From Anastrepha obliqua (lineage: Eukaryota > Arthropoda > Insecta > Diptera > Tephritidae): 64,000 bases of DNA. The position numbers and the translations under genes are program-made. Of this stretch, positions 53,664 through 64,000 are shown in pieces (the stretch's first letter is position 1; the number at the start of each line of letters is the position of its first letter). A model generated the notes under the pieces. That model had not been told where the DNA came from. It ran no database searches and was given only the letters and a program-made list of their open reading frames with translations. Location: positions 94,247,784-94,311,783 of the forward strand of contig NC_072893.1 of the NCBI RefSeq assembly GCF_027943255.1, read 5' to 3'.

Positions 53664-54929
53664 CGTTAGTGTTAATGTTAATTTTGTTTAAAAGCTTATA
53701 TTTCACTTAGGCACATCAGTAGTTTTAATTTAAACTTAAGCCATTAAGCGCTAGAAATGGTTGGAGGAAAATGAGTTTTGTAATACAAAAGCAGTTCTGA
53801 ATTATGGGGACCATCTTGCGAAATTGATCAATGAAAACAAATACGTTTAATGCGAAAGCAATCCCATCACCAGCATCAATGTTATCATATGTATAGAATA
53901 TTTATTTATATAAGTTTAATTCATGGTTTGCAAAGACTTTAATATTGAATACGGAGTTGGCGCAGACTTTGCAGAAAAGACAAAAATAAATTGGTTGGGG
54001 AAGTTTAATTGGTTGGTACTGGAGCAATGCTTTCTTTTATTAAAAATAAGAAAATTTAATTAATTAAATCTAAATAAATGGAACTCACTTGTGAGTTAAC
54101 CGGACTAAACTGGCCAAAGATTCATCCGCATCAATAACATCAGGTTGCTAATCTACCCAGATTGTCTAATGGGGATACGCGGAAAGAGGGTGAGCTTGAC
54201 ACAGGTGGTACTGACACTGAGCCGTAGAACCGGATTTGGAGAACTGAGTTCTTTAATGAACTGGCAAGAACCGAAGAACGATTCTAAGAGTATATAAGTA
54301 GACACTCCGACCCTTTGGCGTGTTGGAGTAAGCGTGAAATATTATGCAAACGTTCGGCAAAATTACCCAAAAAAACTATTATCATTGTGCGCAACTTGTT
54401 CTTGCAAAATAGTATTTTCAACAATTGGCGAATTTGTTTCAAAAAAATGCAAGCAGCTAACAGCAACAACATCGAAGAAATCATGGATTCACTTTGTTTA
54501 AATCAAAGTTTAACGTGGAAGTCATACAGGTAAATATAATTTAATGTATAATATTTTTTTTATTTTTAATTGTTTGTCTAATAAAGAAATATTTATTTAT
54601 TTTCTTTGCTTTATATGAAATATAAAAAAATACTTTCTACTTGTTTGCTAAACGGACCAACATAGCTGGTACTTCTTTGAACCGAGCTCGACAGAACCGG
54701 TTCTTTAAACACCTGTCGCTGAGTTTACTGGCTTCTTTCGGCCGAAAAATCACGGCCTTCGCTCATTTTTGGATAGATTCTCTGTGTCATTGGTCTGTGC
54801 TCCCTCGAAAATGGACTTAACCATATCACTGGCATGTAGTTCTAATAGATACTGATACATTATTATCTAGGCCTTTTCCAATTAATTTGGTTATATCAAA
54901 TAAATGTTTTCGAGATATTGGTATTTATA
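53664..54929. other. No gene recognised (about 1.3 kb); one possible exon
   Basis: At 54290 TATATAAG is followed by a 72-codon frame (54315-54533) whose end runs into a good splice donor, CAG|GTAAATATAA at about 54530. No domain is recognised. Repeated words such as GAACCGG and GTTCTTTAA occur on both sides, which hints at an unidentified element. Confidence 0.3.
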
Positions 54930-55771
54930 AGTGAGCAAAAAGTAAGGTGAATTTATTTGTCAAACTTCGCGGGATTAAAATTTCCCTCTAGTTATTTTTT
55001 TCATGACTTGCCAGCACTGTTAATAACATCTAGGCCACCTTTCATGTGAATGTTATTATCAGTAATATATTTGCGCTTGTGTTTACCAAACGACCAAGAG
55101 TGCATTTTTCGATTTTTACAATGTCTGATTTGATTGAGCAGAGAAGTGCCATCAAATTTTGTTTGCGGAATGAAAGTTCGGCTGCGGAAACGTTTAGCAT
55201 GTTGCAGAAGGCATTTGGTGATTCGACCATGTCGCAGAAAAATGTTTATAAGTGGTACAAAGAGGGTCGAAAACGTGTTGATGACTTGGAGCGCTCCGGA
55301 CGACCATCGACGTCAACAGATGACCAACACGTCAATAAAGTGAAGGAGTTAGTGATCAAAAATCGTCAGTTGATTGTTAAGGACCTTACTGATATGATCG
55401 GAATATCAGAAGGATCTGTGAAAACCATTTTGAAAGACCATTTGGGCCTACGAAAAGTCAAATCTCGTTTGGTACCGAAAACTCTCTATTTCTTGGAAAA
55501 AAGTCGTCGTTGATGTGTGTGAAACAATGCTTTCAGACTATCAGGACAAGCTCAAATGCATCATTACGGGAGATGAGACTTGGATTTGTGCTTACGATCC
55601 TGAAACAACCGACCAATCAAGCGAAGATCGTGCTAAAGGCGAGGCCAGACCGAAAAGAGCACGTCAAAGTCGTTCAAAAATAAAGGTCATGATGACAGTT
55701 TTTTTCGATTTTCGTGGTGTGGTGCACTATGAATTCCTTCCACCTGGCCAAACTGTTAATAAGGAATATTA

Positions 55772-57055
55772 ATGGACTATGAATAAGTTCGTGCGGTTTT
55801 ACAACAGATGGCGTAACTTGATTATTATTCCATCGATCCACATTTCCAAACATTCATTGGAGAGCTACTGTCGTAAGGCACAAACGTCAGTATAAGTTTT
55901 TTATTTGAAGCGTAAACAACAATATTTTTACCACACTTGAAAATGTCGAATTTCGTGCCAAATAATGTGTTTTTGCGGGGAATTCTTCTTCATTATTTTA
56001 ATATGAAGAAAAAAGCAGCCGAAAGTCATCGTATCTTGGTGGAAGTTTATGGTGAGCATGCTCTAGCTGAGCGAACGTGCCAGAAGTGGTTTGCACGCTT
56101 TAAAAGTGGTGATTTTGGCTTGGAAGACGAAGAACACGAGGGTGCGCCGCCAAAGTTCATGGATACCGAATTGGAGGAATTGCTCGATCAAGATCCGGCT
56201 CAAACGCAAGAAGAGGTTGCAAACACTTTGGGAGTTGATCAATCAACCATTTCCAAACGTTTAAAAGCCATGGGAATGATCCGAAAGGTAGGCCATTGGG
56301 TGCCGTATGAATTGAAGCCAAGAGACGTTGAACGCCGTTTTATGGCATGCGAACAACTGCTTCAACGGCACAAAAGAAAGGGTTTTTTGCATCGAATTGT
56401 GACTGGCGATGAAAAGTGGGTCCATTACGACAATCCAAAACGTCGGGCAACGTATGGATACCCTGGCCATGCTTCAACATCGACGTCGGCGCAGAATATT
56501 CATGGCCTGAAGGTTATGCTGTGTATCTGGTGGGACCAGCTGGGTGTTGTGTATTATGAGCTACTGAAACCGAATGAAACGATTACGGGGGATGTCTACC
56601 GACGACAATTGATGCGTTTGAGCCGAGCACTGCGAGAAAAACGGCCGCAATACGCCGATAGACACGACAAAGTTATTTTGCAACATGACAATGCTCGGCC
56701 ACATGTTGCACAAGTGGTCAAAACATACTTAGAAACGCTCAAATGGGATGTCCTACCCCACCCGCCGTATAGTCCAGACCTTGCGCCATCCGATTACTAT
56801 CTCTTCCGATCGATGCAACATGGCCTGGCTGACCAGCACTTCCGTAATTACGATGAAGTCAAAAAATGGATCGATTCGTGGATTGCGGCAAAACCGACCG
56901 AATTTTTCACAAAGGGAATCCGTGAATTGCCAGAAAGATGGGAAAAAGTAGTAGTAAGCGATGGACAATACTTTGAATATTAAATTTGTAACCATTTTAC
57001 GTCAATAAAGTTTCAAATTTCGAAAAAAAACCGCACGAACTTATTCATAGTCCTA
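55772..57055 (+). mobile_element. Inner mariner, 1284 bp, apparently complete
   Basis: The left end reads ATGGACTATGAATAAGTTCG and the inverted right end TAGGACTATGAATAAGTTCG; both continue TGCGGTTTT. TA lies at 55770-55771 and 57056-57057. Removing the element and one TA restores the outer reading frame (NKEYYLSVMRHL), which proves insertion into an existing gene. TIRs, length and transposase are all intact. Confidence 0.95.
55943..56983 (+). CDS. Mariner transposase, intact open reading frame
   Basis: 346 residues from the ATG at 55943 (MSNFVPNNVFLRGILLHYFN); the family norm, as in Mos1, is about 345. The N-terminus has two helix-turn-helix motifs, CQKWFARFKSGDFGLEDEE near residues 47-65 and ANTLGVDQSTISKRLKAMG near 94-112, followed by the WVPYEL linker motif. 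The DDE domain has VTGDEKWVHYDNPKRR (first Asp), VILQHDNARPHVAQVV (second Asp) and PPYSPDLAPSDYYLFRSM (third Asp), with 34 residues between the last two: DD34D. ELPERWEKVVVSDGQYFEY is the usual C-terminus. It would act in the nucleus, cutting and pasting elements at TA. No stop or frame change is visible, so activity is possible but untested. The family also occurs as a decayed copy at 30025-30740. Confidence 0.92.
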   Translation: MSNFVPNNVFLRGILLHYFNMKKKAAESHRILVEVYGEHALAERTCQKWFARFKSGDFGLEDEEHEGAPPKFMDTELEELLDQDPAQTQEEVANTLGVDQSTISKRLKAMGMIRKVGHWVPYELKPRDVERRFMACEQLLQRHKRKGFLHRIVTGDEKWVHYDNPKRRATYGYPGHASTSTSAQNIHGLKVMLCIWWDQLGVVYYELLKPNETITGDVYRRQLMRLSRALREKRPQYADRHDKVILQHDNARPHVAQVVKTYLETLKWDVLPHPPYSPDLAPSDYYLFRSMQHGLADQHFRNYDEVKKWIDSWIAAKPTEFFTKGIRELPERWEKVVVSDGQYFEY

Positions 57056-57479
57056 TATTTGAGCGTTATGCGTCATTTACGTGAAGCAATTCGTCTAAAA
57101 AGACCAGAATTATGCGCCAACAACTCTTGGTTTTTGCATCACGATAATGCACCGTCTCACACTGCACTCGTTCTTCGTGACCATTTCGCCAAAAATTCCA
57201 CGCATATCGTTCCGCAACCACCGTATTCGCCTGATTTGACTCCGTGTGATTTCTGGCTATTCCCAAAACTCAAGAGACCACTCCGGGGAACGCGTTTCGA
57301 GTCGATTGAGGAGATAAAAGCTGAATCGAAGAAGGTGCTGATGGCTATACCGGAAATGGACTATTTGGCATGTTTCGGGGATTTGAAAAATCGTTGGCGT
57401 TAAGTGTATTTCATCGAGAGGGTAATTCCCTCGAAGGGGATGAAAAACAAGTTTCAAGTAACTGAGCTAAATCTTTTTT

Positions 57480-57642
57480 GATAGATATTCCTGCCATGAA
57501 AAAACTGCTCATAAAAATATCTGCCGTTCGGAGTCGACTTAAAACTGTAGGTCCCTCCATTTGTGGAATAACATCAAGACGCACACCACAAATAGGAGGA
57601 GGAGCTCGGCCAAACACCCAAAAAGGGTATGCGCGCCAATTA
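57480..57642 (+). mobile_element. tRNA-derived SINE, 5'-truncated
   Basis: The body starts TGCCATGAAAAAACTGCTCA and continues CCGTTCGGAGTCGAC and GGAGGAGCTCGGCC, ending CCAATTACA. A (TA)n run follows to 57660, directly against the 3' end of a Helitron. The promoter half is missing. Its left side replaces the 3' end of the outer mariner. Confidence 0.8.
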
Positions 57643-57759
57643 CATATATATATATATATACTAGCAAACCCCGCCCGCTTCGCTGGGCACACTAAAATAG
57701 AATAGATATGGTTTAGAACAGAAAAGATATGGTTTTCATATTATTTATTTCTTTATTCT

Positions 57760-58011
57760 TTATTCCAGCGCTTTGGCATACACAATATTTTTTGTTTTTC
57801 TATTTGTTTTTGAGTAAATATATAATGCTGTTGGCTTCCCAACACGTGAACAGCCAACGTATAGTTGACCATGGGTGAATACTGGTTCTTCTAAATTCAT
57901 CCCGCATATTTCTAAAGTTCGCCCTTGTGATTTATTGATAGTTATTGCAAATGTTAAGCGAATGGGTAGTTGCAAACGCTTGAATTCAAATGGCAATTCA
58001 GGTGGAATCAT
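57760..58011 (-). pseudogene. Helitron RepHel helicase, C-terminal end
   Basis: The frame reads FKRLQLPIRLTFAITINKSQ, GRTLEICGMNLEEPVFTHGQ, LYVGCSRVGKPTALYIYS. FAITINKSQGxTL and YVxCSRVG are the last helicase motifs of the Pif1/Dda-like SF1 helicase in Helitron RepHel proteins. The Rep domain (HxH and Tyr motifs) and the Walker A motif are absent, since the region upstream in the element is occupied by the tandem array. It is open for 83 codons but only the end of a protein of well over 1000. Confidence 0.85.
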
Positions 58012-58084
58012 TGGAATTCTCGGTATTAGAACGTCTTCATTTGATGCCCATATTGTACATACACAACCAAAGGTTACCCGGGTC

Positions 58085-59200
58085 CACGTTTTGACCTATA
58101 TCTCGAGATCCCAGTCACGGAGCGGCATGAAAAATACTCAGAACTAAAGCATTCACCAACAGCTTCCATTTGATACCCATATTGTACATACACATTCTAG
58201 GCTCCACGTTTTGGTCTCTATCTCGACACCCTAGTCACGGAGCGGCTTGAAAAATACTCAGAACTAAAGCATTCACCAACAGCTTCCATTTGATACCCAT
58301 ATTGTACATACACATTCTAGGCTCCACGTTTTGGTCTCTATCTCGAGACCCTAGTCACGGAGCGGCATGAAAAATACTCTGAACTAAAGCATTCACCAAC
58401 AGCTTCCATCTGATATCCATATTGTACATACACATTCTAGGCTCCACGTTTTGGTCTCTATCTCGAGACCCTAGTCACGGAGCGGCATGAAAAATACTCT
58501 GAACTAAAGCATTCATCAACATCTTCCATTTGATACCCATATTGTACATACACATTCTAGGCTCCACGTTTTGGTCTCTATCTCGACACCCTAGTCACGG
58601 AGCGGCATGAAAAATACTCTGAACTAAAGCATTCACCAACAGCTTCCATCTGATATCCATATTGTACAAACACATTCTAGGCTCCACGTTTTGGTCTCTA
58701 TCTCGAGACCCTAGTCACGGAGCGGCATGAAAAATACTCTGAACTAAAGCATTCACCAACAGCTTCCATCTGATATCCATATTGTACATACACATTCTAG
58801 GCTCCACGTTTTGGTCTCTATCTCGAGACCCTAGTCACGGAGCGGCATGAAAAATACTCTGAACTAAAGCATTCATCAACATCTTCCATTTGATACCCAT
58901 ATTGTACATACACATTCTAGGCTCCACGTTTTGGTCTCTATCTCGACACCCTAGTCACGGAGCGGCATGAAAACTACTCTGAACTAAAGCATTCATCAAC
59001 AGCTTCCATTTGATACCCATATTGTACATACACATTCTAGGCTCCACGTTTTGGTCTCTATCTCGAGACCCTAGTCACGGAGCGGCGTGAAAAATACTCT
59101 GAACTAAAGCATTCACCAACAGCTTCCATTTGATACCCATATTGTACATACACATTCTAGGCTCCACGTTTTGGTCTCTATCTCGAGACCCTAGACATTT
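58085..59200 (-). repeat. 120-bp tandem array inside the Helitron, about nine units
   Basis: The word GCTCCACGTTTTGGTCTCTA starts at 58201, 58321, 58441, 58561, 58681, 58801, 58921, 59041 and 59161, exactly 120 apart. Variant positions (CTCGAGACC or CTCGACACC; CATCAACATC or CACCAACAGC; TGATATCC or TGATACCC) repeat every three units between 58321 and 58980, a 360-bp higher-order period. The units are the reverse complement of the 120-bp unit type at 35640-36760. Confidence 0.9.
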
Positions 59201-59338
59201 TCCAGGAGACCAAATTGTGAATCTAAACCATTCTCGAATCCCATTGAACACACACAAAAAATTTCATCAAAATCGGTTTAGTCGTTTAGGAGGAGTTCAG
59301 TGACAAACACACGAACATAAGAAATATATATATAAAGA

Positions 59339-61053
59339 TATATATTTGAGAGAAAAATTTGCGAGAAATACAAATAAATGAAAATATAAATACGAAAGAA
59401 AAATCCAACTTACAAAATATACCTAAATGCAATATTCATTCATTCTCTAAAAATAAGCAAATCTCAGCAATTTACTACCGAGCTGTGTATCATAATTTTT
59501 TAGCTCATGCAGAACATACCAAATCTTAATCAAATTTACGAAGAATGAAATAAAAAGAAAATATTTAGGTTTGCTGTTGGTTGTAAAGCAATAAAAAATG
59601 CCAGCTAGAAAATTGTCCATTGCGCCTTGAAATATTACGAGTATATATGTATGTATGTATGCATGTATATGTACGCGCGCTTTTACTACGTTCCACAACC
59701 AAATAGCGAAATGAAATTCTTTTGCAACTTAATGAAATCATTTTTTTCACTGCCGCGCAATTGAAAAACTTAAGTATGCAGAGGCGGAAGTGAAGAGCGC
59801 CTGAAGTTGCTCAGGAGCAGTTATATTTGTTTGTAGGTGTTGTCGTTTTTGGGCAACCGGAAAAGGTCGGCCAATGAGCATTTCTGAATAAATAAATATT
59901 TAGACAGCATCTGTCAGCGAAATATTTCACAAAAATATTTTCGCTTTTCTCATAAAGGAGTGTATGAACACAAGGGAAAGTAGAAATGTTCCTAGTAGAG
60001 CTGACAAAAATATTGTATGTAGTAATAGGAATAGCGAGTAGAAATATTTCAACCATAAAATATATTCAGCAGTTTTATCGCTATTTAAGGAAAAAATCCT
60101 ACATTTTCAACTGTAGGAAATGGTCATAAAGTTCGCCAAGTGTGTTGGGTCAAAGTGCTTGGATGAATTTGCGTCTTATGTATGCTTGCTTCATTTACAG
60201 CAATTTACGGCCACTTTATTTCACCTTTAATTAATTGGCTTCCTTTGGATAGCAATGAAAAATGGGCAAGTTAGTATCTGGGTCTGAAATATTTGCTCGA
60301 GATACAGTAGGCACTAGATAAGAGAGCAAAAAATGGACTTCAAACTCATACCAAAGGTACAGCATCATTCTTGTCGTCAGTACACAAAATATGTCTTCTA
60401 TCCTGGTGTTCAGATTCTGAAAAATTCCAAATGTTTGGTATTTAAATTTTCCTAAATTCCATTACTCATTAGGGGCAAGTGTAAAAATTTTGCTGGGGTA
60501 TCAAAGTTGGAAGCCTGCCTTCCTATATAACCAACTTAATCATCCGAGAGGTTAAAATTACGTAATGAAAATTAATTTCTTTTAGAGGTGATGTAAGAAA
60601 AAGTATCAAGAATTGGAAAGGGGTGTGTATTTAAGGCTAAATATAAGCAGAGCTTCATTTGCACTATACCGACGATAGCTAATCGAATCGTGCAATAGGA
60701 AGTTATGATGGAGACGTCGTTTCACTAGTGGATTTGTTTTCAATGACTTTGTTAGCAAATCAACTTCATTTGCCTTTAGTTCAATAGGATACATATTCAT
60801 CAAAACCAGATGAATCGAGAGGGAACATCAAAAAGCCATCTTAAATAAAGTAAGACTAATACTTCTATAAGCACAGACACAGATATGGAGCGGGGAACCC
60901 ACAATATAATTTTATTGCAGAGTTGGCCACTTCATATTTCATTTCATTTCCTTCCTGCTTTACATAAAATATATAATCCCGCTTTCGTTTGTTCTTCTGT
61001 TTGCATCAGATGCGTGAGCGAATTGTTCTCTTTATTCTCTTATTGTTTAAGAG
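59339..61053. other. No gene recognised (about 1.7 kb)
   Basis: AT-rich; a TATG-type microsatellite lies near 59640-59670. The 65-codon minus frame at 60606-60803 has no recognised motif. Confidence 0.45.
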
Positions 61054-61058
61054 TCAAA

Positions 61059-62146
61059 CCACGTCAAGTGGGCCCCGAATTTTCCATCAAATTCCCGATT
61101 TTAAAATCAAATGCATTTTTGGATAGAGAATTTGTCGCATAATAATTGCTGTGAATAGTTTTTTTTTCGCTTTTTGTGTATATTATTGTATTAACAATTG
61201 AATTTTTTTGCATGATATTCTTGTAAAATCAATATCTCAGAAACTATAATTGTTAATTTGATGAAATTTATTTCGGTTATCGAAAAATGTTTACTCTACC
61301 GATTTAACGCTCAAAGACTGTAATAATAACTATTCAATGCACAATATTTGTATTTAAATATCAAGATTATACCCACTGTGGACTTGGACGTATATACGCT
61401 TCACTTTCAGTAACACTTCCATCTCTATATATCTTCATACGACATGATTTGCAAACGTATTTACCGATATATTGTTTGAATTTTACATCCCAGTGAGCGG
61501 TTATTTAGAATAAATTATAACGTACGCAATTATGACCTTTTTTCCCCAACGGCTTGCAACACTCATCAGGTCGAACCATTTTCATAACAATACATAATAA
61601 TTTGTTTCTAACCTCAAAGCATAGACAACATACTAGGAATCACAGCACACTGACACCAGAAGTTGCAGCGACTGTACGACTCTGCAAAGCCATGTTCATG
61701 CAAGTTCGTTTTCGTGCGTAGTGCCTCGACTGACAAAAAATTCGATATCTTCAGAACGGATTGGATGAACAAAGTTTTTTCTACAGATTATTAAAGGTGA
61801 GCATTGTGCGCTTAATCTTTCTGTAATATTGTCCATTTAGAGCGTGAAGAACGCAAAAATAATTGCGATTTTTCATAAAAATTATTGTTATTGTCTTTGA
61901 GCGTTAAATCGGTAGAGTAAACATTTTTCGGTAACCGAAATAAATTTCATCAAATTAACAATTGTAGTTTCTGAGATATTGATTTTACAAGAATATCATG
62001 CAAAAAAATTCAATTGTTAATAATATAAACAAAAAGCGAAAAAAAACTATTCACAGCAATTATTATGTGAAAAATTCTCTATCCAAAAATGCATTTGATT
62101 TTAAAATCGGGAATTTTATGGAAAATTCGGAGCCCACTTGACGTGG
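61059..62146. mobile_element. Unclassified DNA transposon with about 270-bp TIRs and a 5-bp duplication
   Basis: The left arm 61059-61333 and the right arm 61878-62146 are near-perfect reverse complements. Both ends read CCACGTCAAGTGGG, itself partly palindromic (CCAC...GTGG). TCAAA lies directly outside on each side (61054-61058, 62147-62151), a probable 5-bp target duplication. The 545-base middle holds a short Cys-rich minus-strand frame. I cannot assign a superfamily: the pattern does not fit mariner (TA), hAT (8 bp) or piggyBac (TTAA). Confidence 0.8.
61370..61579 (-). pseudogene. Cys-rich small frame inside the long-TIR element
   Basis: From the ATG at 61579 the minus strand reads MVRPDECCKPLGKKGHNCVR, then YNLF and a stop. 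In the same frame it continues ITAHWDVKFKQYIGKYVCKS and CRMKIYRDGSVTES. The arrangement CC(x7)H(x1)C ... C(x2)C looks like a zinc-binding module of the kind found at the start of some transposases, but I do not recognise the family. One in-frame stop splits it. It may be all that is left of the first exon of the autonomous element's gene. Confidence 0.35.
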
Positions 62147-62254
62147 TCAAACCTCCTAACTAAACTGAAATATGATATTGTGTGAAACTTGGTATGTTTA
62201 ATTTTCTTGATTTAAATAGCAGTTGTGAGTAGTCATGGTAAAAAGATGTTTACA

Positions 62255-62380
62255 GGTGTGGCAAATATCAGACCGTTCACGGGCTCTCAACGAATTCTAC
62301 AGAATCAGCTGATGTGCTGACGTAACAGGAGATGTGTTTTCAAAAAAACTCAGATTGTATTTAACTGAGCCGAGAATCAA
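62255..62380 (+). repeat. Dispersed repeat family A, partial copy
   Basis: GGTGTGGCAAATATCAGACC, GGCTCTCAACGAATTC, AGAATCAGCTGATGTGCTGA and AAACTCAGATTGT correspond in order to 31830-31945. It begins about 110 bases after the long-TIR element and lacks the right half of the family. Confidence 0.6.
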
Positions 62381-62704
62381 ACGCAACGTGTTACTTCAAA
62401 GATTTATTTTAAACAATATGTAACAAAAGGAAAATAGGCAAACTCAATAATCATATATTTGGATTACCTTTGCAGTGCTTACTACATTGGCTAATTTTTC
62501 AATACTCTTTCTCAAACCGAATACTCATAGGATAACGTATACATTTAAAATCAAAAGAATTCATTTTTAATTAATTAAATTCAAAATTAGTATAACCCCA
62601 TACGTGTAGTTAAATGACAGTGCTTCTCTTTAGGTAAATTTTTTGTTAGAACATCTACTTAGGAATGAGGAATATTGATTTCAATGTTCTCAATCATATA
62701 ACAT
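62381..62704. other. No gene recognised
   Basis: AT-rich flank before the copia fragment. Confidence 0.4.
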
Positions 62705-62990
62705 AAAACGTTCAGCCGCTTCGATGGCTGAGCTGGTTCCCTGTTCGAACTATTCGGGGCCTTCCAGGATCAATTTTCTTCGCTTTCTCGCCATCTCCTT
62801 CTTCACCGGAATTACCATCACCCACATCTTCAGAATTACTCTCGCCGTTTGTCGTTCAGCCACTGAGTTGAATATCTTTTCGCTTTATGAAGTACACAAA
62901 TATTTTCCTCGATATGTAGTCAGTAAAAGTCACGAAGTATTTTGCGCCTCCAGTTGATGCTGTACTGAAAGGCCCCCACACGTCTGTATG
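62705..62990 (-). pseudogene. Ty1/copia integrase fragment
   Basis: The minus strand reads TDVWGPFSTASTGGAKYFVT, then FTDYISRKIFVYFIKRKD. Copia integrases read HTDVxGPxxxxSxGGxRYFVTFIDDxSRxxxVYxLKxK, so both early catalytic Asp positions are covered. A frame change follows, and an acidic linker (EDVGDGNSGEEGDGEKAKK) leads to DPGRPRIVRTGN, matching the linker between integrase and RT. The middle of the integrase is therefore deleted. No LTR is recognised. Confidence 0.7.
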
Positions 62991-64000
62991 TATTTACTCC
63001 AAAACCTGGGTTGCACGCTAAATATTTTATTCTTTAGCAAGCAGCCTCTGCTGCTAGTTGCCATGATTTTGTAATATTTTTTTTTATAATTATATTTCAA
63101 GTACATAAATAAATAAATAATTTGAAGTCTTAGGTGTAAAGGGATTGGGATGCGGTAGTACCTCTAATAAAAATTCAGACGCAGGCTTAAAAAACGGTGC
63201 ATGACAGGTACTAGACCTTAGCTTTTACCATAGTACGTTGTCAAAACCTTGTTATTTTTTGTTGTTAGGCTTTGTGCGTGTAATAGATTTGAAAATTGAT
63301 TAATTATTCGGAACATTGAGTTCAAAACGGGAGACGAAAATTTTACTGTTTGGAATAAATTGGAGGCGTACATAAGTGAAAAAATTATTATTTATTAAAT
63401 CTATTTTGTTGTCAGAAATCCGCAAGTCTATAAAGTTTAAGCTTCTTAGACATGACATTTGAAAATGCTCAACCATCTTTTTGCACTCAGATCCAATTTT
63501 TCCAAATTTCGTCAAAACTTTGAACTTTTTAACAAACATTTTTCTAGATATGCAGTTTTATAGCTAATTGGATTTTTGTACAACAAAGTATAATTATGCC
63601 GCTCATTTGACATTTGGATCGCTTTATGGCTTTTCTTGTTTTTCTTAAATTACTGCCTATCATTTTTTCCTTAAATAGTATTTCGGAACAGACGAATTAC
63701 ATACTTAGTTGCATCATCTAAGAGAATTAAGGGCTGAAGTTAAGGGGAAGTCGCTAAAAAGGACATAAAATTTACAGCAACAAGAACAAAGGCAACATAT
63801 TAAAATCCAATAAACAGGTTATAGCACAAACCGATTATAGCAAGCAGGGTGTTTTGTACGTACATATGTCTGTATGATACACCCACAACTGAAAAGTAGA
63901 ATTCAGGGAAATTGCAGGAAAATGATTACATAAAACGAAGCACCATTAAATGCAGGCGTCAAAATTGATTCAATTAAAGTTTTAGTGCTTTAATTAAATT
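62991..64000. other. No gene recognised (about 1.0 kb)
   Basis: AT-rich to the window end. The 79-codon minus frame at 63300-63539 has no recognised motif. Confidence 0.45.

Larger units (their letters stand above)
55121..57403 (+). pseudogene. Outer mariner transposase, interrupted by an insertion and a frameshift
   Basis: The ATG at 55121 gives MSDLIEQRSAIKFCLRNESS. KNVYKWYKEGRKRVDDLERS is the first HTH and linker region, and KDLTDMIGISEGSVKTILKD the second HTH. A one-base change near 55500 breaks the frame before CETMLSDYQDKLKC. Then IITGDETWICAYDPE holds the first Asp. The gene stops at VNKEY where the inner mariner enters, and continues at 57058 with LSVMRHLREAIRLKRPELC. WFLHHDNAPSHTALV (second Asp) and QPPYSPDLTPCDFWLFPKLK (third Asp) remain. 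The last codons are shifted after NRWR. All three catalytic residues survive in pieces; the protein cannot be made. Confidence 0.9.
54930..57480 (+). mobile_element. Outer mariner, split by a second mariner
   Basis: The 5' TIR-like end near 54930 reads AAGTGAGCAAAAAGTAAGGT. The transposase begins at 55121 and is interrupted at 55771 by the inner mariner; it resumes at 57056. The 3' end is lost where a SINE begins at about 57480. Without the insert it would be about 1.27 kb, normal for mariner. Confidence 0.8.
57661..59338 (-). mobile_element. Helitron with helicase remnant and 120-bp tandem array
   Basis: Read on the minus strand the element starts TCTTTATATATATATTTCTT after an A at 59339 and ends GGGTTTGCTAG before a T at 57660, with GCCCAGCGAAGCGGGC as the 3' hairpin. 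Its 5' and 3' ends match the Helitron at 35482-36800, so they are one family in opposite orientation. It retains the last part of a RepHel helicase near the 3' end, which suggests derivation from an autonomous element. Confidence 0.88.

Overview
This window looks like transposon-rich DNA from a dipteran insect nuclear genome. It is AT-rich, has introns and no operon structure. It holds many mariner/Tc1 elements, non-LTR retrotransposons with APE endonuclease, reverse transcriptase and RNase H domains, and a tRNA-derived SINE. The combination resembles tephritid fruit flies, but that placement is inference; a higher fly is the safe statement. Most of the long open frames are remnants of mobile elements. 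Two genes read as intact: a two-exon secreted-protein gene on the minus strand at 32737-33708 (the only convincing host gene) and an uninterrupted mariner transposase at 55943-56983.

Layout. 0-13 kb: the end of an ITm element at the left edge, an RNase H-bearing non-LTR remnant, a Tigger/pogo element with TIRs and a broken CENP-B-like transposase, an ITm-type element carrying a second RNase H remnant and a foldback element, an RTE C-terminal piece, two SINE copies, an RTE-type endonuclease and an LOA-like RT fragment. 13-25 kb: a mariner remnant followed by two large decayed non-LTR elements on the minus strand (16.55-19.08 and 21.5-24.2 kb). 25-33 kb: Tc1 and mariner remnants, a SINE, a degraded mariner and a dispersed repeat. 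32.7-33.9 kb: the secreted-protein gene with its TATA box. 34.8-46 kb: a 530-bp internally deleted ITm element, a Helitron with a minisatellite, jockey and RTE fragments, a near-complete ITm element with a 41-residue D-D spacing, and piggyBac and hAT remnants. 48-57.5 kb: mariner remnants, MITEs, a foldback element, and one mariner inserted in another. 57.5-64 kb: a SINE, a second Helitron (inverse orientation, helicase remnant, 120-bp tandem array), a 1.09-kb element with roughly 270-bp TIRs, and a copia integrase piece.

The elements record a layered history rather than a pathway. The clearest layers are the mariner-in-mariner nest at 54.9-57.5 kb, the composite at 6.7-8.4 kb, and the TA-rich tails of SINE copies that lie against the ends of a mariner and a Helitron. 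The density of decayed elements suggests a gene-poor or heterochromatin-like region. All family assignments come from motifs read by eye; no database search was possible.
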